64,000 bases of DNA from Anastrepha obliqua (lineage: Eukaryota > Arthropoda > Insecta > Diptera > Tephritidae), in the NCBI RefSeq assembly GCF_027943255.1, contig NC_072895.1:77006001-77070000 (forward strand), given 5' to 3'. A model generated the notes under the pieces. The model saw only the letters and a program-made list of their open reading frames with translations, was not told the origin of the DNA and did no database searches. Both the position numbers and the translations under genes were made by a program. Positions 21,494-32,922 of the stretch are shown in pieces (the first letter of the stretch is position 1; every line of letters starts with the position of its first letter).

Positions 21494-21957
21494 CTAAAAA
21501 TAGAGAAAGAACAAATCAAATTATTAATAAAACCTAAAAATATTTACCCCGTAAGTGTTTAAAATATCTCTATGGTTATATTTCTTAATCTCTATGGTTA
21601 TATTTGGCCTGAGGGCCATTTCAGTCGACACTCATTTGTTAGAGTGATTTCCCCGTTGGATTGTAAGCCTGTACCTTATTGTTATCCATATCAGTGTCGG
21701 ATGCACGTGCCCGAACAGTTTTAGTTTTGAAACAGAAAAACTAAAATGCGACATTTGTTTACAGTCAATATGTTGTGTATATGCCTAAACCTTTGGAGTT
21801 AGGCTTTAAGATAAACAGTTTATTTAATCTTATTACTATAAAGGTCAAACTATCAGGAAACATTTAATTGTAACAATATAAGCAAGGCGCTAGTAGTTCT
21901 CTCTTATTCACTGAAGTCCAAAAAACCTTCTGTGAAATATATTTCCACGTTTTCATT
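21494..21957. other. sns intron sequence, nothing assigned
   Basis: Contains a short direct duplication near 21570-21605 (ATCTCTATGGTTATATTT twice). No coding match. Confidence 0.4.
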
Positions 21958-22200
21958 ACTTTTAATGCTTCTCTCCTACATATGTGTGGTGTGAATGTTG
22001 ATGACTTTCCACAAATGGAGGGGCCTACAGTTTTATATCGTCTTCGAATGACAGATAGTTCATGATTTAGATTTATGAGGAGCCTTTTCATTGTCTGCTC
22101 AGGCGCGTTCTATCACTGGGAGTGTCATGCCCGTGGTTTAACATTCGGGCACTACCGAATGGTACGCACCAATTCATTCGGCTACGGCGACTGAAACGCA
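21958..22200 (-). mobile_element. Decayed SINE copy, reverse orientation
   Basis: Aligns with the SINE at 17840 through ATGTGTGGTGTGAATGTTGA, CCACAAATGGAGGGGCCTAC and TTATGAGGAGCCTTTTCATT to the A-box side CACCAATTCATTCGGCTACG. It is more diverged than the other copies and its tail is missing. Confidence 0.55.
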
Positions 22201-22482
22201 TGTACTAAGTGGCACACATGTATGTATCTACATCTTCTAAGGGTGTTTGGGTCGAATGTGTTCTTCAATACGTGGGTGTGGACCTAGACGACGGATGTTT
22301 TTTTTTTTTTTGAGAAGATTCAAATAGGTATCGAACGCAAAACATATTGCCGGTATATTAACATAGCAAATTCGAGGTAACCTTTCCGGATTTCTAAAGT
22401 TTACGTAACAAAATTATTTAATATTGACGTGATAACGTCTTATAATTCGATTTAACAGGCTGCACGCACGAAAAAATGTGTC

Positions 22483-22653
22483 GTTACCTTGCTCATATGT
22501 AGTTACCTTGATCATTAGTGTTACCTTGCTCATATTAGTGTTACCTTGCTCATTAGTGTTACCTTGCTCATATTAGTGTTACCTTGCTCATTAGTGTTAC
22601 CTTGCTCATATTAGTGTTACCTTGCTCATTGCCGTTACCTTGCTCATTGCATT
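22483..22653. repeat. Minisatellite, about 18-21 bp unit
   Basis: About nine tandem copies of a unit with the constant part GTTACCTTGCTCAT, joined alternately by TAGT and ATTAGT. They give an alternating 18/21-bp pattern. It lies inside the block described at 22424-24530. Confidence 0.85.
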
Positions 22654-22981
22654 GAATGAACTGCAAGCGAAAGGGCGGAACGAACGACAAAGCAAACAAA
22701 GCAAACGAACGGCAACGTTCGATATCTTGCTCTCTCCTACTTAAGTGAGCGTATATATGTATGTATGTATATGCGCAAATGTACATATATAAATTCACGT
22801 ATTTGTATTTGCATATGCCTTCTTATTGATTATTATTAATTTGATTCACTTGAAGAATTTAAAATAAAACCAAGTTTGTTAATAATACCTGTTGTTTTAA
22901 TGTTATAATTATTAATTTTTTTATTATATATGAAGGAAAAAATGTATGGTAATATTTACCATATACCTTATAAGATATGTT

Positions 22982-23120
22982 GTCTATACTAATATTATAA
23001 AGAGGAAAACTTTGTTTGTTTGTAATGAATAGGCCCAAAACTACTGGACCGATTTTAAAAATTCTTTCACCATTCGAAAGCTACATCATCCACGAGTAAC
23101 ATGGATTATATTTTATTTTG
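22982..23120 (+). mobile_element. Helitron-like 5' end
   Basis: Begins TCTATACTAATATTATAAAG followed by an AAACTTTGTTTGTTTGTAAT stretch and a line containing ACTACTGGACCGATTTT. Many insect Helitrons that I know start this way, with TC at the tip. No 3' CTRR end with hairpin was identified, so the extent is open. Confidence 0.5.
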
Positions 23121-24204
23121 GAAATAGGGCTCGAGATATAGGTCAAAACGTGGACCCGGGTAACCTTCGGATGTGTATGTACAATATGGGTATCAAATGG
23201 AAGCTGTTGGTGAATGCTTTAGTCCAGAGTATTTTTCATGCTGCTCCGTGACTAGGGTCTCGAGATAGAGACCAAAACGTGGACCCTAGAATGTGTTTGT
23301 ACAATATGGATATCAAATTGAAGCTGTTGGTGAATGCTTTAGTACAGAGTATTTTTCATGCCGCTCCGTGACTGGGGTCTCGAAATATAGGTCAAAACGT
23401 GGACCCTAGAATGTGTTTGTACAATATGGATATCAAATTGAAGCTGTTGGTGAATGCTTTAGTACAGAGTATTTTTCATGCCGCTCCGTGACTGGGGTCT
23501 CGAGATATAGGTCAAAACGTGGACCCGGGTAACCTTTGGTTGCGTATGTACAATATGGGTATCAAATGAAAGCTGTTGATAAGTGCTTTAATACGGGGTA
23601 ATTTTCATACCTATTGATGATTAGGGTCTGGAAATATATGCCAAAACGTGGACCCGCCGTGTCTTTGCACCGAATTAAACCAAACTTCCACACATTGTTA
23701 AGGAGGTATTGAAGATGGTTTCCGTATAGTTTGGGTACCTATTGGTAGATATGGTCAAAACGTGGACCCGGGTAACCTTCGGATGTGTATGTACAATATG
23801 GGTATCAAATGGAAGCTGTTGGTGAATGCTTTAGTTCAGAGTATTTCCATCCGTTCCGTGACTAGGGTCTCGAGATAGAGACCAAAACGTGGACCCTAGA
23901 ATGTGTTTGTACAATATGGATATCAAATGAAAGCTGTTGATAAGTGTTTTAATACGGGGTAATTTTCATACCTATTGATGACTAGGGTCTCGAAATATAT
24001 GCGAAAACGTGGACCCGCCGTGTCTTTGAACCGAATTAAACCAAACTTACACACATTGTTAAGTAGGTATTGAAGATGATTTCCGTATAGTTTGAATACC
24101 TATTGGTAGATAGGGTCTCGAGATATAGGTCAAAACGTGGACCCGGGTAACCTTCGGACGTGTATGTACAATATGGGTATCAAATGAAAGCTGTTGGTGA
24201 ATGC
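23120..24204. repeat. Tandem array of about 120-bp repeats
   Basis: Nine recognisable repeats, spaced about 115-130 bp, each containing a variant of CAAAACGTGGACCC, TACAATATGG(G/A)TATCAAAT and GAAGCTGTTGGTGAATGCTT. Two sub-variants alternate: one with CCCGGGTAACCTTCGGATG and one with CCTAGAATGTGTTTG or CCGCCGTGTCTTTG. The arrangement fits internal tandem growth of a Helitron-like repeat. Confidence 0.75.
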
Positions 24205-24205
24205 T

Positions 24206-24405
24206 TTATGTTATGTTATGTTATGTTATGTTATGTTATGTTATGTTATGTTATGTTATGTTATGTTATGTTATGTTATGTTATGTTATGTTATGTTATG
24301 TTATGTTATGTTATGTTATGTTATGTTATGTTATGTTATGTTATGTTATGTTATGTTATGTTATGTTATGTTATGTTATGTTATGTTATGTTATGTTATG
24401 TTATG
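24206..24405. repeat. Microsatellite (TTATG)40
   Basis: Exactly 200 bp of uninterrupted TTATG, forty copies. Open frames in all three plus frames (repeating CYVML) are products of the repeat. It directly follows the last truncated 120-bp repeat. Confidence 0.98.
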
Positions 24406-24530
24406 TTAATGTTAACTCATTCTCTATATCCATACAAAATATCTATCAAACAAATAAAATTAAAATTTTCTTTTGAAAAATGCACCCATTCAATCAGTAT
24501 TTTCTTATGACGTTATCACGTTAAACTATC

Positions 24531-25439
24531 GTCAGTAAACCGACTTTACAGACAACCTCTTTTTTATATTAAATTTCGGCAATAGAATGATAAATAAAAA
24601 TTGTATTGTTTTCTTTTAAAATATTAGCTCATTCAAAAAACAAAATACCATATAAGTAGAATCAATGTAGCTCTAGTCAACCAAGATTCTTAGCTAGTCT
24701 TTGCAAAATGTTAAGGGAATTAATGAGAATTGTAAAATAGCAGTAAAAAGTTGCTGTTAACGTAGTAAAATTATTAACATTCTGGATACCTAATTTAAAA
24801 ACCGATAATAAAGAGAAAAAATCTCTAAAAATAGGCTGTCAATTATAAAAACGTCTTTTATGACAAAGCACAATATGCTTGGAATACGTTTACTAAACAA
24901 ATTGTTCAAATAGTTCCTTTGCTGGTCGTGATTTACCTGTTTCATAGCACCATTCTCGAACCGAGAACTTTTCTTTCTGAAAATTGATACGTGTTACGGG
25001 ATAAATATAATTCGAAAGAACTGATTTCAATGATTATAGCCGTTTGGCTGTAATTTTCGAGATATCTGTAACACCAGATTCCAGAATAAAAATGCAACAC
25101 CTAGAGTGGTTGTTATAGCCAAGATTCGCGCACACCTCTGTGCAGTAATATACGTAGAAGAACTGGAATCACAACAGACAGCCACCTGATTTTCCACAGG
25201 ACTTTAACTCCGGCTTACAGATGCGCTGCAGAACAATCCGGTAGGAGCGCATCGCCGTTGAAGAAGATATTAGATTTTTCGCGAGTCCGAAAAATCCACT
25301 GAGAAAATGTGTCGCAGAAAAAATATATATACTACGATCAAGTGCAACTCGAGCCGTGTCGGATCGGCGGCCTACAGAAGGTTACTAGACTGGGAAAATC
25401 TCCTGTAGGAACAAAGCGGCGATCTGGTAACTGACATCC
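24531..25439. other. sns intron sequence without assigned features
   Basis: About 900 bp, AT-rich to 25100 and more balanced after. No match that I can defend. Confidence 0.4.
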
Positions 25440-25814
25440 AAAGCATGTTATGGATGGATGACTTCTCACACCTGCCAAATTGTGACAACAGTGGATGTCA
25501 CAGAGAAGGTGAATACTTCGATTTTAAAGCCATTTTCAACACCATTAAAACGACTTTCTTATATTTCTTATGTATCTAAGATATCTTGGAATCCTCGGTG
25601 ATAGCACACGATTTTCTATACAAGTGGGCCATTTCTGGTGTATGGCGATGATATAAACATCAACAACTTTAACAACTCGCCGTTAGATCTGCTTTTCTAA
25701 GTTGGGTAAAACCAGAGCGAATAGGTGTGGTGGTGAACGAGACCAAGACGGAGCACCTCCTGGAAACACACGAAGAGTTTTCGCGCATTAGGACACACGC
25801 CACGCTCAAAAGAA
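25440..25814 (+). pseudogene. Probable LINE reverse transcriptase remnant
   Basis: Plus-strand pieces LVYGDDINI (compare the YADD catalytic motif) near 25637 and KPERIGVVVNETKTEHLLET near 25709 have the order of a non-LTR reverse transcriptase palm region followed by the VN-KT motif. Frameshifts separate them. The identification is tentative. Confidence 0.35.
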
Positions 25815-26765
25815 AGTAATATGCCGTTTCCACCAAAAGCAAACACCGTGTTTGCAGGAGTTGTGTTTGGGAGAACTGTCAACTGTTTCCACCGAAAGTT
25901 TGGGAGAAACTGTGTTTGAACTGTCTTTTGTTGACATTGTGAAATGAGAATTATAAAAATTGATAAAATTATAAAATGTGCATAAAATTCAATTTGTTAT
26001 GTTGATTTTATCATTTTATTTTAAAATAATTGATAGTGAGTTGGTCACATATTATTTAAAAAAAAGGTTAAGGGAAAATAAAATAATTTTAAGCGTTGCT
26101 GCCAATTTAATGCGTTCGCAAAGTGTATGGTCTTTGGTATGGTAAACAGATTTATGATACATTATTTGTGTATAATGTACATGTATATTTTAGGATGTAT
26201 TTAGATGTAAATACAAATAAAATTACATATATAAATAAAAGAAATACCTGTTATACTATCCGCAACGAGTTGATTCAGTATTCCTGAGGAAAGATTGTAG
26301 ATTTATTTGGCTTATTTGACTTATTTTATATTTTGCGCGCACCACTTAACGATTACCACAAGAAAAATATTAAAAAAAATAATTGGGGGCGACCGCTATT
26401 AGAAAAATGTTTTTATTAATTTTGCTTTCACCGAGATTCGAACCAACGACCTCTCTGTGAATTCCGAATGGTGATCTAGCACCAACCCACTCGGCTACGG
26501 CGGCCGTCAATCAAAGACAAATTGCAATCATTGTTGCCATGTTTCGATAAGAATGCAATAATAAATGAGGAAAATGAGCAACATTGCCACCACTTAATAA
26601 TTAAATTAGACGCAAACCCAACAAAACACGCTTTGAAAAGTGGGTTTAGGTATGGAGTTGTGTTTTAATTTTGTATGGGATTTGACAGGTGTTTTGTTTC
26701 GTGTTTGCGCTAAGAACACGATAGCGGCAGAGAACACGATAGCGGCTGCGGTGGAAACTTAGTAT
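25815..26765. repeat. Possible non-autonomous element with weak inverted ends
   Basis: The left end has GTTTCCACCAAAAGCAAACA and the right end, inverted, has AGTTTCCACCGCAGCC. Both carry further GTGTTTG-rich sequence inside, and the element appears to interrupt the LINE remnant before it. It contains a SINE piece (26380-26515). No coding capacity. Only the GTTTCCACC core is convincing. Confidence 0.3.
26380..26515 (-). mobile_element. SINE fragment, reverse orientation
   Basis: Carries the body end GGGCGACCGCTATTAGAAAA, the B-box side CCGAGATTCGAACCAACGAC and the A-box side CACCAACCCACTCGGCTACG. It is the tRNA-like head plus a little body of the family seen at 16205, and the head is the best preserved of the reverse copies. 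Confidence 0.65.
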
Positions 26766-27594
26766 AAGTTTTTCATTCTTTTATCAGGCGACAGCCAACT
26801 AACTTTTGAATACTTCGATGCTACTGTCTGGTACGGCTCACTGCCATACTCCGAACCGCGGTGAAAGCGATCAGCCTCTCTCCTTCATCGGAGTTGTTGC
26901 CGTGAGGGCAGTATTTATCGACTGTTGCCCGACAATTTTAATATTTTGGAAGGGGCAGTGCTTGTACGTTTCTTCCAGAAGCTCGTAAAACCCTATTCAA
27001 TTTAAAAATGGCTGATTATAAAAAACGAGTATAGTTAAAAAAATAAAAAGTTGTACGCTCCGAATATTGATTCTGGTTTTATTTTGAAGGTACATTTATG
27101 TCAATACTAAGCATGCAATAGCCACATAATTCAAATGGCTTCCTCAGTTCGTTGACAGGCGGTCAACAGAAAACCGCCGAACACGCAAAACACTTGTCTT
27201 ATTTATGCCTCTCCCAAACAAACTAAACATGTCATATTGCTAAAACCGTGAACATATCTTCGAGACGAGTGTACCAACATAAAAAAATAATAATCAAAAG
27301 TCGAATGTACGTAGCCCACGAAATTTGAAAATGCAACTTATTTTTTTAACAAGCCTCGTATTTAGTAAGGTTAAACATTTCATCGTGCATCGTGGAAGAC
27401 GAATGCACGTAGCCCGCGAAAATTGAAAATGCACCTTCTTTTTCATCAGTAAATTTTACAGCTGCTAGAAAATAACAATTGAAAAACGATCGTTGCTTTC
27501 TGGTCACCCTATACTTATGTATATATTTACTTCAAAATACGATTATTCCCGAAAACACTATAGCAGTTTTTTACTATGGAACACACTCAGGCTC
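26766..27594. other. sns intron sequence, one tandem duplication
   Basis: Contains a duplicated segment about 98 bp apart (27302 and 27399) with the shared phrase CGAATG(T/C)ACGTAGCCC. No coding match. Confidence 0.4.
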
Positions 27595-27875
27595 ATAGCC
27601 CATTGTAATGCCGCGTTCAGGGCTTCCTCCTCATCTCTCCTAAAACAAATTTCAACTTTTTAAAACTTGTAGAAAATCCCTGATTTCCACAGTACTGAAA
27701 TCGTTCAACTCATTCCAACTCTACGTCTGAAAGGAGCAGGACTGTGGCACAGAAGGTGCGAAATCGTCTGTTCCTCATTTAGACAGCTTCTGCAATTCAT
27801 GAATGTAACTGCATGCCCATCCTTTGGGTGTGCCTGCCTATTAAACAGTGTGCCGTTTTAACGGAAATCAGTGTG
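27595..27875 (-). pseudogene. LOA/I-group LINE ORF2 C-terminal fragment
   Basis: Minus-strand reading gives RHTQRMGMQLHS, then NCRSCLNEEQTISHLLCHSP and APFRRRVG. This is the C-terminal CxxC...HxxC zinc-binding motif of LINE ORF2, comparable to CRSCQAEGAKESLFHYLCEC of the complete element at 50070. A 3' part with EALNAALQWAMSLS follows. It is frameshifted and isolated. Confidence 0.5.
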
Positions 27876-27955
27876 CTACGACTAACTATGCTTATTTTGG
27901 CTTAGCAGAGATACTGTGCGTTTAACATTGAGAAAATACTTAAATTCCGAATATA

Positions 27956-29222
27956 CAGTGTCGGACAAAACATATTGAACTCATTCATACTTCGATGTAA
28001 TTATATTTTCCTAACGTGAAATGTCATTTCATATATAAATTAAATACCCAAAAATTAAGACAAACTATTTATTTCTTGAATGCATAAAAAAAAACTTAAC
28101 AAATAGTTTACTTCATAAAATTATATGCATAAAAAACAAAACATATGCGATATTCAGAGCGATAAAACATATTGGAATAACAATAATTAACTAATATTTT
28201 CTAGCATAACCATTATTTTTTATAACTTCACTACCTCTTTTTGGCATGGAAGCTATTAGATTGTTCATAACGTCGAGTGGAATAACCAGGCTTGTTTGGC
28301 AGCTTCAAATAGCTTCTTTTTGTCCCCGTTTACTCCTGTCTATCCTCCTATTGAGTATCTCCCAAATGTTTTCAATTGGATTGAGGTCCGGAGATTGTGC
28401 TGGCCACTCGAGCACATTGATTTTTGCCTATGCGATTTGCTACCAACTTCGAAGTGTGCTTTGGGTCGTTATCTCGTTGGAACGACTATGAAAGTGGCTT
28501 ATTCCACTCAGCATAGGGAAGCATCACGTTCTCTATTATATTTTGGTATGCAAACCTAACCATAATTCCATCTATTAAATGAAGAGGTTCAACACCAAAC
28601 CCAGAAAAACAACCCCACACCATAATACCATCTCCGCCATGCTTAACCGTACCTTTGCAGTATCGAGGATCTAAACGTTTATTTTTTGGCCGGCGAACTC
28701 TTCTCATTCCGTCTGAGTATTTATTTGATTCATCAGAAAAAAGTATAATTCTCCATCGTTTGACTGACTAGTTAATGTGCTCCCGACTTAATGTGCTTCA
28801 ACCGCTTTAGCCAATTTTTTGTGGAAATAAATGGCTTTTTTGCTGCTCTATAACTGTTCGGTCCACCAGCACATGCTCTGCGTTGTACAGTTCGGCTGCT
28901 TACCTTAAAGTTCAGCTCTTTAACAATACTTGCTGCCGACTTCTCTGGATCTTTTTTCAATTCTACCAATATTTTCGAGTCTTCGTAATTTTGGTCGCCT
29001 ATTCATCCAATATGCTTTGTCGCACTGGATATTGTATATGTTTGCCTTTTTTCGCATATAATGTAATACAGTCGTATCTTAGAAAATATTTTTTGTTTTC
29101 ATATAACAACTGTTTGCTTTTCATTTCTGTGATATTTTTTCTTATTTAAAATAATATTTGCTAGAGTAAAAAGAAACAGCTTCACTAATAGGTATCAGTC
29201 CAAAATGTTTTGTCCGACACTG
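27956..29222 (-). mobile_element. Tc1-type transposon
   Basis: 1267 bp with TA on both sides (27954-27955, 29223-29224) and inverted ends that agree for about 20 bp (CAGTGTCGGACAAAACAT). A partial second copy of the end motif (GATAAAACATATTGGAA) lies at 28163. The transposase runs on the minus strand and is broken. It lies in the first visible sns intron, close to the exon at 29505. Confidence 0.8.
28200..28969 (-). pseudogene. Tc1 transposase, frameshifted
   Basis: Minus-strand pieces in order: VELKKDPEKSAASIVKELNF and SSRTVQRR (DNA-binding part, near 28960), NWLKRLKHIKSG, then TVKHGGDGIMVWGCFSGFGV (near 28640) and FQRDNDPKHTSKLV (near 28480). The region of the third catalytic residue is garbled, and the end is EQSNSFHAKKR (near 28245). 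The DNDPKHT motif is kept. At least three frame changes make it inactive. Confidence 0.7.
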
Positions 29223-29504
29223 TATGTACATACTCATAGTACTGTAATATTGAAGGTTATGCCCATCAATGTATGTACATTTCTATATAAACAAGTTTTA
29301 TAAAGCATCTTAAAAATATTGTGAATGTGTTTTAAAACCCTCTTTACACTGGTTTTGTTTGGCAGCATGAAAACAGGCTAAGGTGTGTGGGAGGGCAACC
29401 TGAAGGAAAATTAGGCCGTTTTTCAATACATAAAGTTATATAAAAGTATATATATGTAAATATTTTCATAAGCTAATATAAAGAAATATAAGCATTTTAC
29501 TTAC

Positions 29505-29861
29505 ATATTACAGTTAACTTTGCGTTTGCCCGGATAGCTGAGTTAAGTCGCGCCGGTCCTACTTGACACTGATATTCTGCATCGTCTGTGATAGAAGCAT
29601 TCGATATTCGTAAGTTATATACGCCTTGCTTTCGGTCTCCCAAAACCGAATAACGGCTAAACCCTGGAATAACGGCTGAGAAGCCAAGGGCAAACCCATC
29701 TTTCGTCCATTGCACAGCACCTGCTTGATTAGATACTTCACATCGCATCATGGCTTCTGCACCTTCAAGCACTTGAAGATCGTATGGAGTAACACGAAAC
29801 TTTTGCTGTTGGGCCAATGAAGGAGGTAGGAGAACTGTGACAAGCAGGAGCAAAAAATATC
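29505..29861 (-). CDS. sns: sns-like exon: end of signal peptide and first immunoglobulin domain
   Basis: Minus-strand exon of 357 bp. It opens with a hydrophobic run YFLLLLVTVLLPPSLA, the end of a signal peptide, then QQQKFRVTPYDLQVLEGAEA. A complete Ig domain follows (MMRCEVSNQAGAVQWTKDG ... DDAEYQCQVGPARL ... KLTVI). The acceptor CTTTTAG is right of 29861 and the donor GTAAGT left of 29505. There is no ATG at the start, so the initiator methionine must be in an upstream exon to the right, which I could not find. The last T begins the serine codon completed at 21493. Close similarity to Drosophila Sns is from memory; hibris is the alternative. Confidence 0.8.
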
Positions 29862-30040
29862 CTAAAAGAAAAATAAAACGCCGTTATAAATTTATAGACT
29901 ATAGGGCAACTTGTAGGGTAACCTAATATTAATTGTTTAGATCATGTACAGTGGTCCAAGGATGAAATGTCTTTTTAAAAAAGTAGTAAATAAACAAAGC
30001 TCATGTTATTATAATAATTTTCGCGTATATTTATTATTAG

Positions 30041-30125
30041 GTGTTTGGCCCATTGGTTTTTACGTTGTTTTACAAGTGGAGGTACCTTAAATTTTATGCC
30101 GCCTCCCAAAGGTCTCCGTATACTG
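30041..30125 (-). mobile_element. SINE fragment
   Basis: GTGTTTGGCC, ACGTTGTTTTACAAGTGGAG and GCCGCCTCCCAAAGG align with the tail-side half of the reverse SINE at 17840. Only about 85 bp remain. The rest of 29862-30233 shows nothing else. Confidence 0.45.
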
Positions 30126-30233
30126 TACTGTACTGCATTGTCTCCGCTAGTCAAGCGCGGGCTATAAGCAGATTTTTTTTTATTTTGTGGTTCCTGCGTC
30201 GAATCCCACGTCCAAGAAACTGTTATTTAATAG

Positions 30234-31705
30234 TTGTTAATCGATATCTACGAGAATACTAGATCTGCGGTTTGGATGGGAAAAGAAGTATCCGACTATT
30301 TTGAAACCTGCACTGGTGTGAAACAAGGATGTCTGTTGTCGCCATTATTGTTCACTTTATATCTAAACGATATGCACGACTATTTGGAAGGTAGACTATT
30401 GGTTGAGGGCATGAATATATGTATTCTCCTTTATGCCGATGATATTGTGCTTCTGGCGGAGAACCCTACAGTCATGCAATCCATGATTAATAACCTGGAG
30501 AAATACTGCGCTGAATATATATTAATATGGAAGTAAACCCAAATAAATCGGAGATGATAGTCTTTAGAAGGGGTGGACGACTTTCCCAGGCAGAAAAATG
30601 GTGGTACCAAGATGAAGAAATTAAATTGGTGGCGGAATATAAATATCTCGGTGTCATTCTCATCCCCAAAATGGCATTTGGCAAGCACGTAGAAACCAGC
30701 AAAAGCTAGTATTAATTGCACATGGAACGATTTTTTAGCGAAACCACTGATTTCATTAAAATCAAAATGGAATATGTTCCAAACGGCATGCAGAGCGATA
30801 CAAACCTACGCAGCGCAAGTATGCCTTATTCGATGAAGTAAATAAACTTCAACGTTACTTCAATAAAAGAATCCTCAAACTACCCGACTTCACTGCGAAT
30901 TATGCAATAACATTAGAAACTACTTTAGAAGATAGCCATATTTATTCTTAGAGCTACATATGAAGTATATCAGGAAAACCTTTTATAAATACAATTGCAA
31001 CAGACTCCCACACAAACTAACACAAGGCATCTTAAGTAAAAATGTGTTTTGGCTTAAGCATCTGAACAAAATGGGAATGGAGTTTGGTCTGAAGTTTGAA
31101 GAAAACATCACCGCTATAGACTGGCAAGATCGCTGTGTGCAACTTCTTACTAAAATGCAAACAAAAGATCTGAACATTGCACAGTCAAGCGCGACGCGAA
31201 TTTATAAATATTTAGACTACTCAAAAGGGGAATCATATGTTAAAGAAGATATGCGACTAGCTGACATTACGACAATTTTCAAAGCAAGATGTGGTTTACT
31301 GAAGCTAAATGCAACTATGTATGGAAATGCTCAGAAAATATGCACCCTTTTGTAATTTAAACGAGGAAGAAGATATGCAGCACTTCTTAGGAAGATGTCG
31401 GGTACTGAAAGAAATCAGAACAAGATACCTAAACACAGCGAAGCTAAATGAAGCAGAAGTAATAGATATACTTAATGGCCACAATTGGAAAAGACTAACT
31501 TGCTTTATATACTCAGCCTTACGCTACAGAGATTTTCTTATGGCAGAGTTTACTTTTTCATTAATTTTTGAGCTGTGACAGACAACATTGTTATTGCCAC
31601 AAATTTATTATTTCTTTCTTTATATATTTAAATGAATTATTGTATAAATTATTGAAATGTAAGATGCAATATTTATAACTAAATAAAGAATTACTACTAC
31701 TACTA
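30234..31705 (+). pseudogene. Non-LTR retrotransposon ORF2, reverse transcriptase to 3' end
   Basis: Plus strand, 5'-truncated. The reverse transcriptase has TGVKQGCLLSPLLFTLYLND (30310) and the catalytic LLYADDIVLLAE (30430). Then come EVNPNKSEMIVFRRGGRLSQ (30528) and the thumb EYKYLGVIL. A long C-terminal region runs to 31578 with a zinc-like end (CNLNEEEDMQHFLGRCRVL). Frameshifts occur near 30535, 30710, 30900 and 31350. An AATAAAG signal and a terminal (ACT)4 run at 31686-31703 mark the 3' end. The clade is not determined. Confidence 0.65.
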
Positions 31706-32429
31706 GTTCTGAATCGTATTTTATTTCATTTATATACCCGGAGGAACTAGGGATCATGGTTTGAGTAATCCGCGAATACTCCTTGCGTGTACAATATTAC
31801 TCCCCCTACACTTCTGTGAATAAGTACATATATTATTTTCTATACTCTCTTTAACATTGCTGTCCTATGAGGGCGAGCATTGAAAAAAACTACCATTATG
31901 CTCCCAAACGAAACACTGAAGGGGTTTTTTCAATAATTTCACATTCTTCCCAACACCCTCAAAGGGTGTTCTCTTTATTTCTTCACATGAGGAGATCTCT
32001 CCTTTTACTCCACAATGAGTAACATTGGATTATAGAATTAAGAAATCTCCTTCTATTGATCCAAAATTTGATTTATAGCTTGGGGAGATGGGATAATCTC
32101 AATGGAAATATACCAAAATACCAACCTTCGTAGTGATTATTCGATACTTCTTTGGACAGATACTTTTCCTTGTTCCTGGTATAGGAACAAAGTATCGGGT
32201 ACTGAGTAAATATCGGTAAAAGATATTGTGAATATTCAAGTATCGAATAGAAATTGTTAATTATAAGAATCACATTTTTTTTACATATTAAACAAAAAAA
32301 TTGTTCTGATTGACTGAGGATCGCTGGATTTCTTATCTGTGCACTTATATCTCCTGCTTTCGAGAAGTCTTTCGCGAGCAACAGAATACTTAACCAGTTT
32401 TTCTTCATATTTTGTGTACTGATAAAAAT
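31706..32429. other. Unassigned sequence
   Basis: No match. An open minus-strand frame continues from the gag remnant into this stretch (32073-32430) but its residues look random. It may be lost coding sequence of the Ty3/gypsy element or unrelated DNA. Confidence 0.35.
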
Positions 32430-32893
32430 GTTCGGGCGATACAAGTGTAGTTCACAGAGCCGAGCTTTCATTTCATCTACTTCAAGCTCAATAATTTCCA
32501 GTTGGGACGCCATGTCTGCCTTCTGTACTACCAACTGTGATATACATGTATTCTGCTTAATTTGCGACGAGAACTCTGCTGACTTTTGTGACAACTGCGA
32601 TGACATTTGCAACATCTACGATAATATTTACGACGGAATTTGTGATATTGTAATCATCACATTCATGTCTATACCTGTTGATGGTTGTGGAGGCTCTGCC
32701 TCCTCTTCCACATTAGTCGATGATTCCTCAGCTTACAGCTGGAATACATATTCATACATTGACCTACTCTGATTCCATAACCTCGCGCTGTCGTACTTGA
32801 AACTCTGCTTTGCTTCCTGAAGTTGATAAGCCACACTGTTCCAACTCATTCTTAAGTTGCGGAATCTTAAGTTCAGTCACCTTTGCCATCTTT
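32430..32893 (-). pseudogene. Ty3/gypsy gag N-terminus (SAP-type), copy 2
   Basis: The minus-strand start is at 32893 (MAKVTELKIPQLKNELEQCG, then LSTSGSKAEF), a helix-rich SAP-like pattern. After a stop it continues NVYEYVFQL, a charged stretch with VEEEAEPPQPSTGIDMNV, then a coiled-coil-like MASQLEIIELEVDEMKARL. It aligns along its length with copy 1 (5422-5766), so the window holds two insertions of one family in the same orientation. Several stops are present. Confidence 0.55.
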
Positions 32894-32922
32894 AAGATCC
32901 TGTTTCATGAGACTTTATTCAA

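Larger units (their letters stand above)
22424..24530. mobile_element. Repeat-rich block bounded by inverted ACGTGATAACGTC motifs
   Basis: The motif ACGTGATAACGTC occurs at 22426 and its reverse complement (GACGTTATCACGT) at 24511, about 2.1 kb apart. Between them lie the minisatellite (22483), a Helitron-like start (22982), an array of roughly 120-bp repeats and forty copies of a 5-bp repeat. No protein-coding capacity is seen. I infer a non-autonomous element or composite, but boundaries and class are unproven. Confidence 0.35.

Noticed and set aside
22483..22653. CRISPR-like array
   Set aside because: Units are contiguous with no unique spacers, and the genome is eukaryotic.
23120..24204. 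CRISPR or satellite gene cluster
   Set aside because: Repeats are head-to-tail without spacers and non-coding.
24160..24510. Three long open frames rich in CYVML
   Set aside because: They are translations of the TTATG microsatellite in three frames.
32073..32430. Extension of the gag open frame
   Set aside because: Residues after the coiled-coil piece look random and do not align with the other gag copy; kept only as unassigned.
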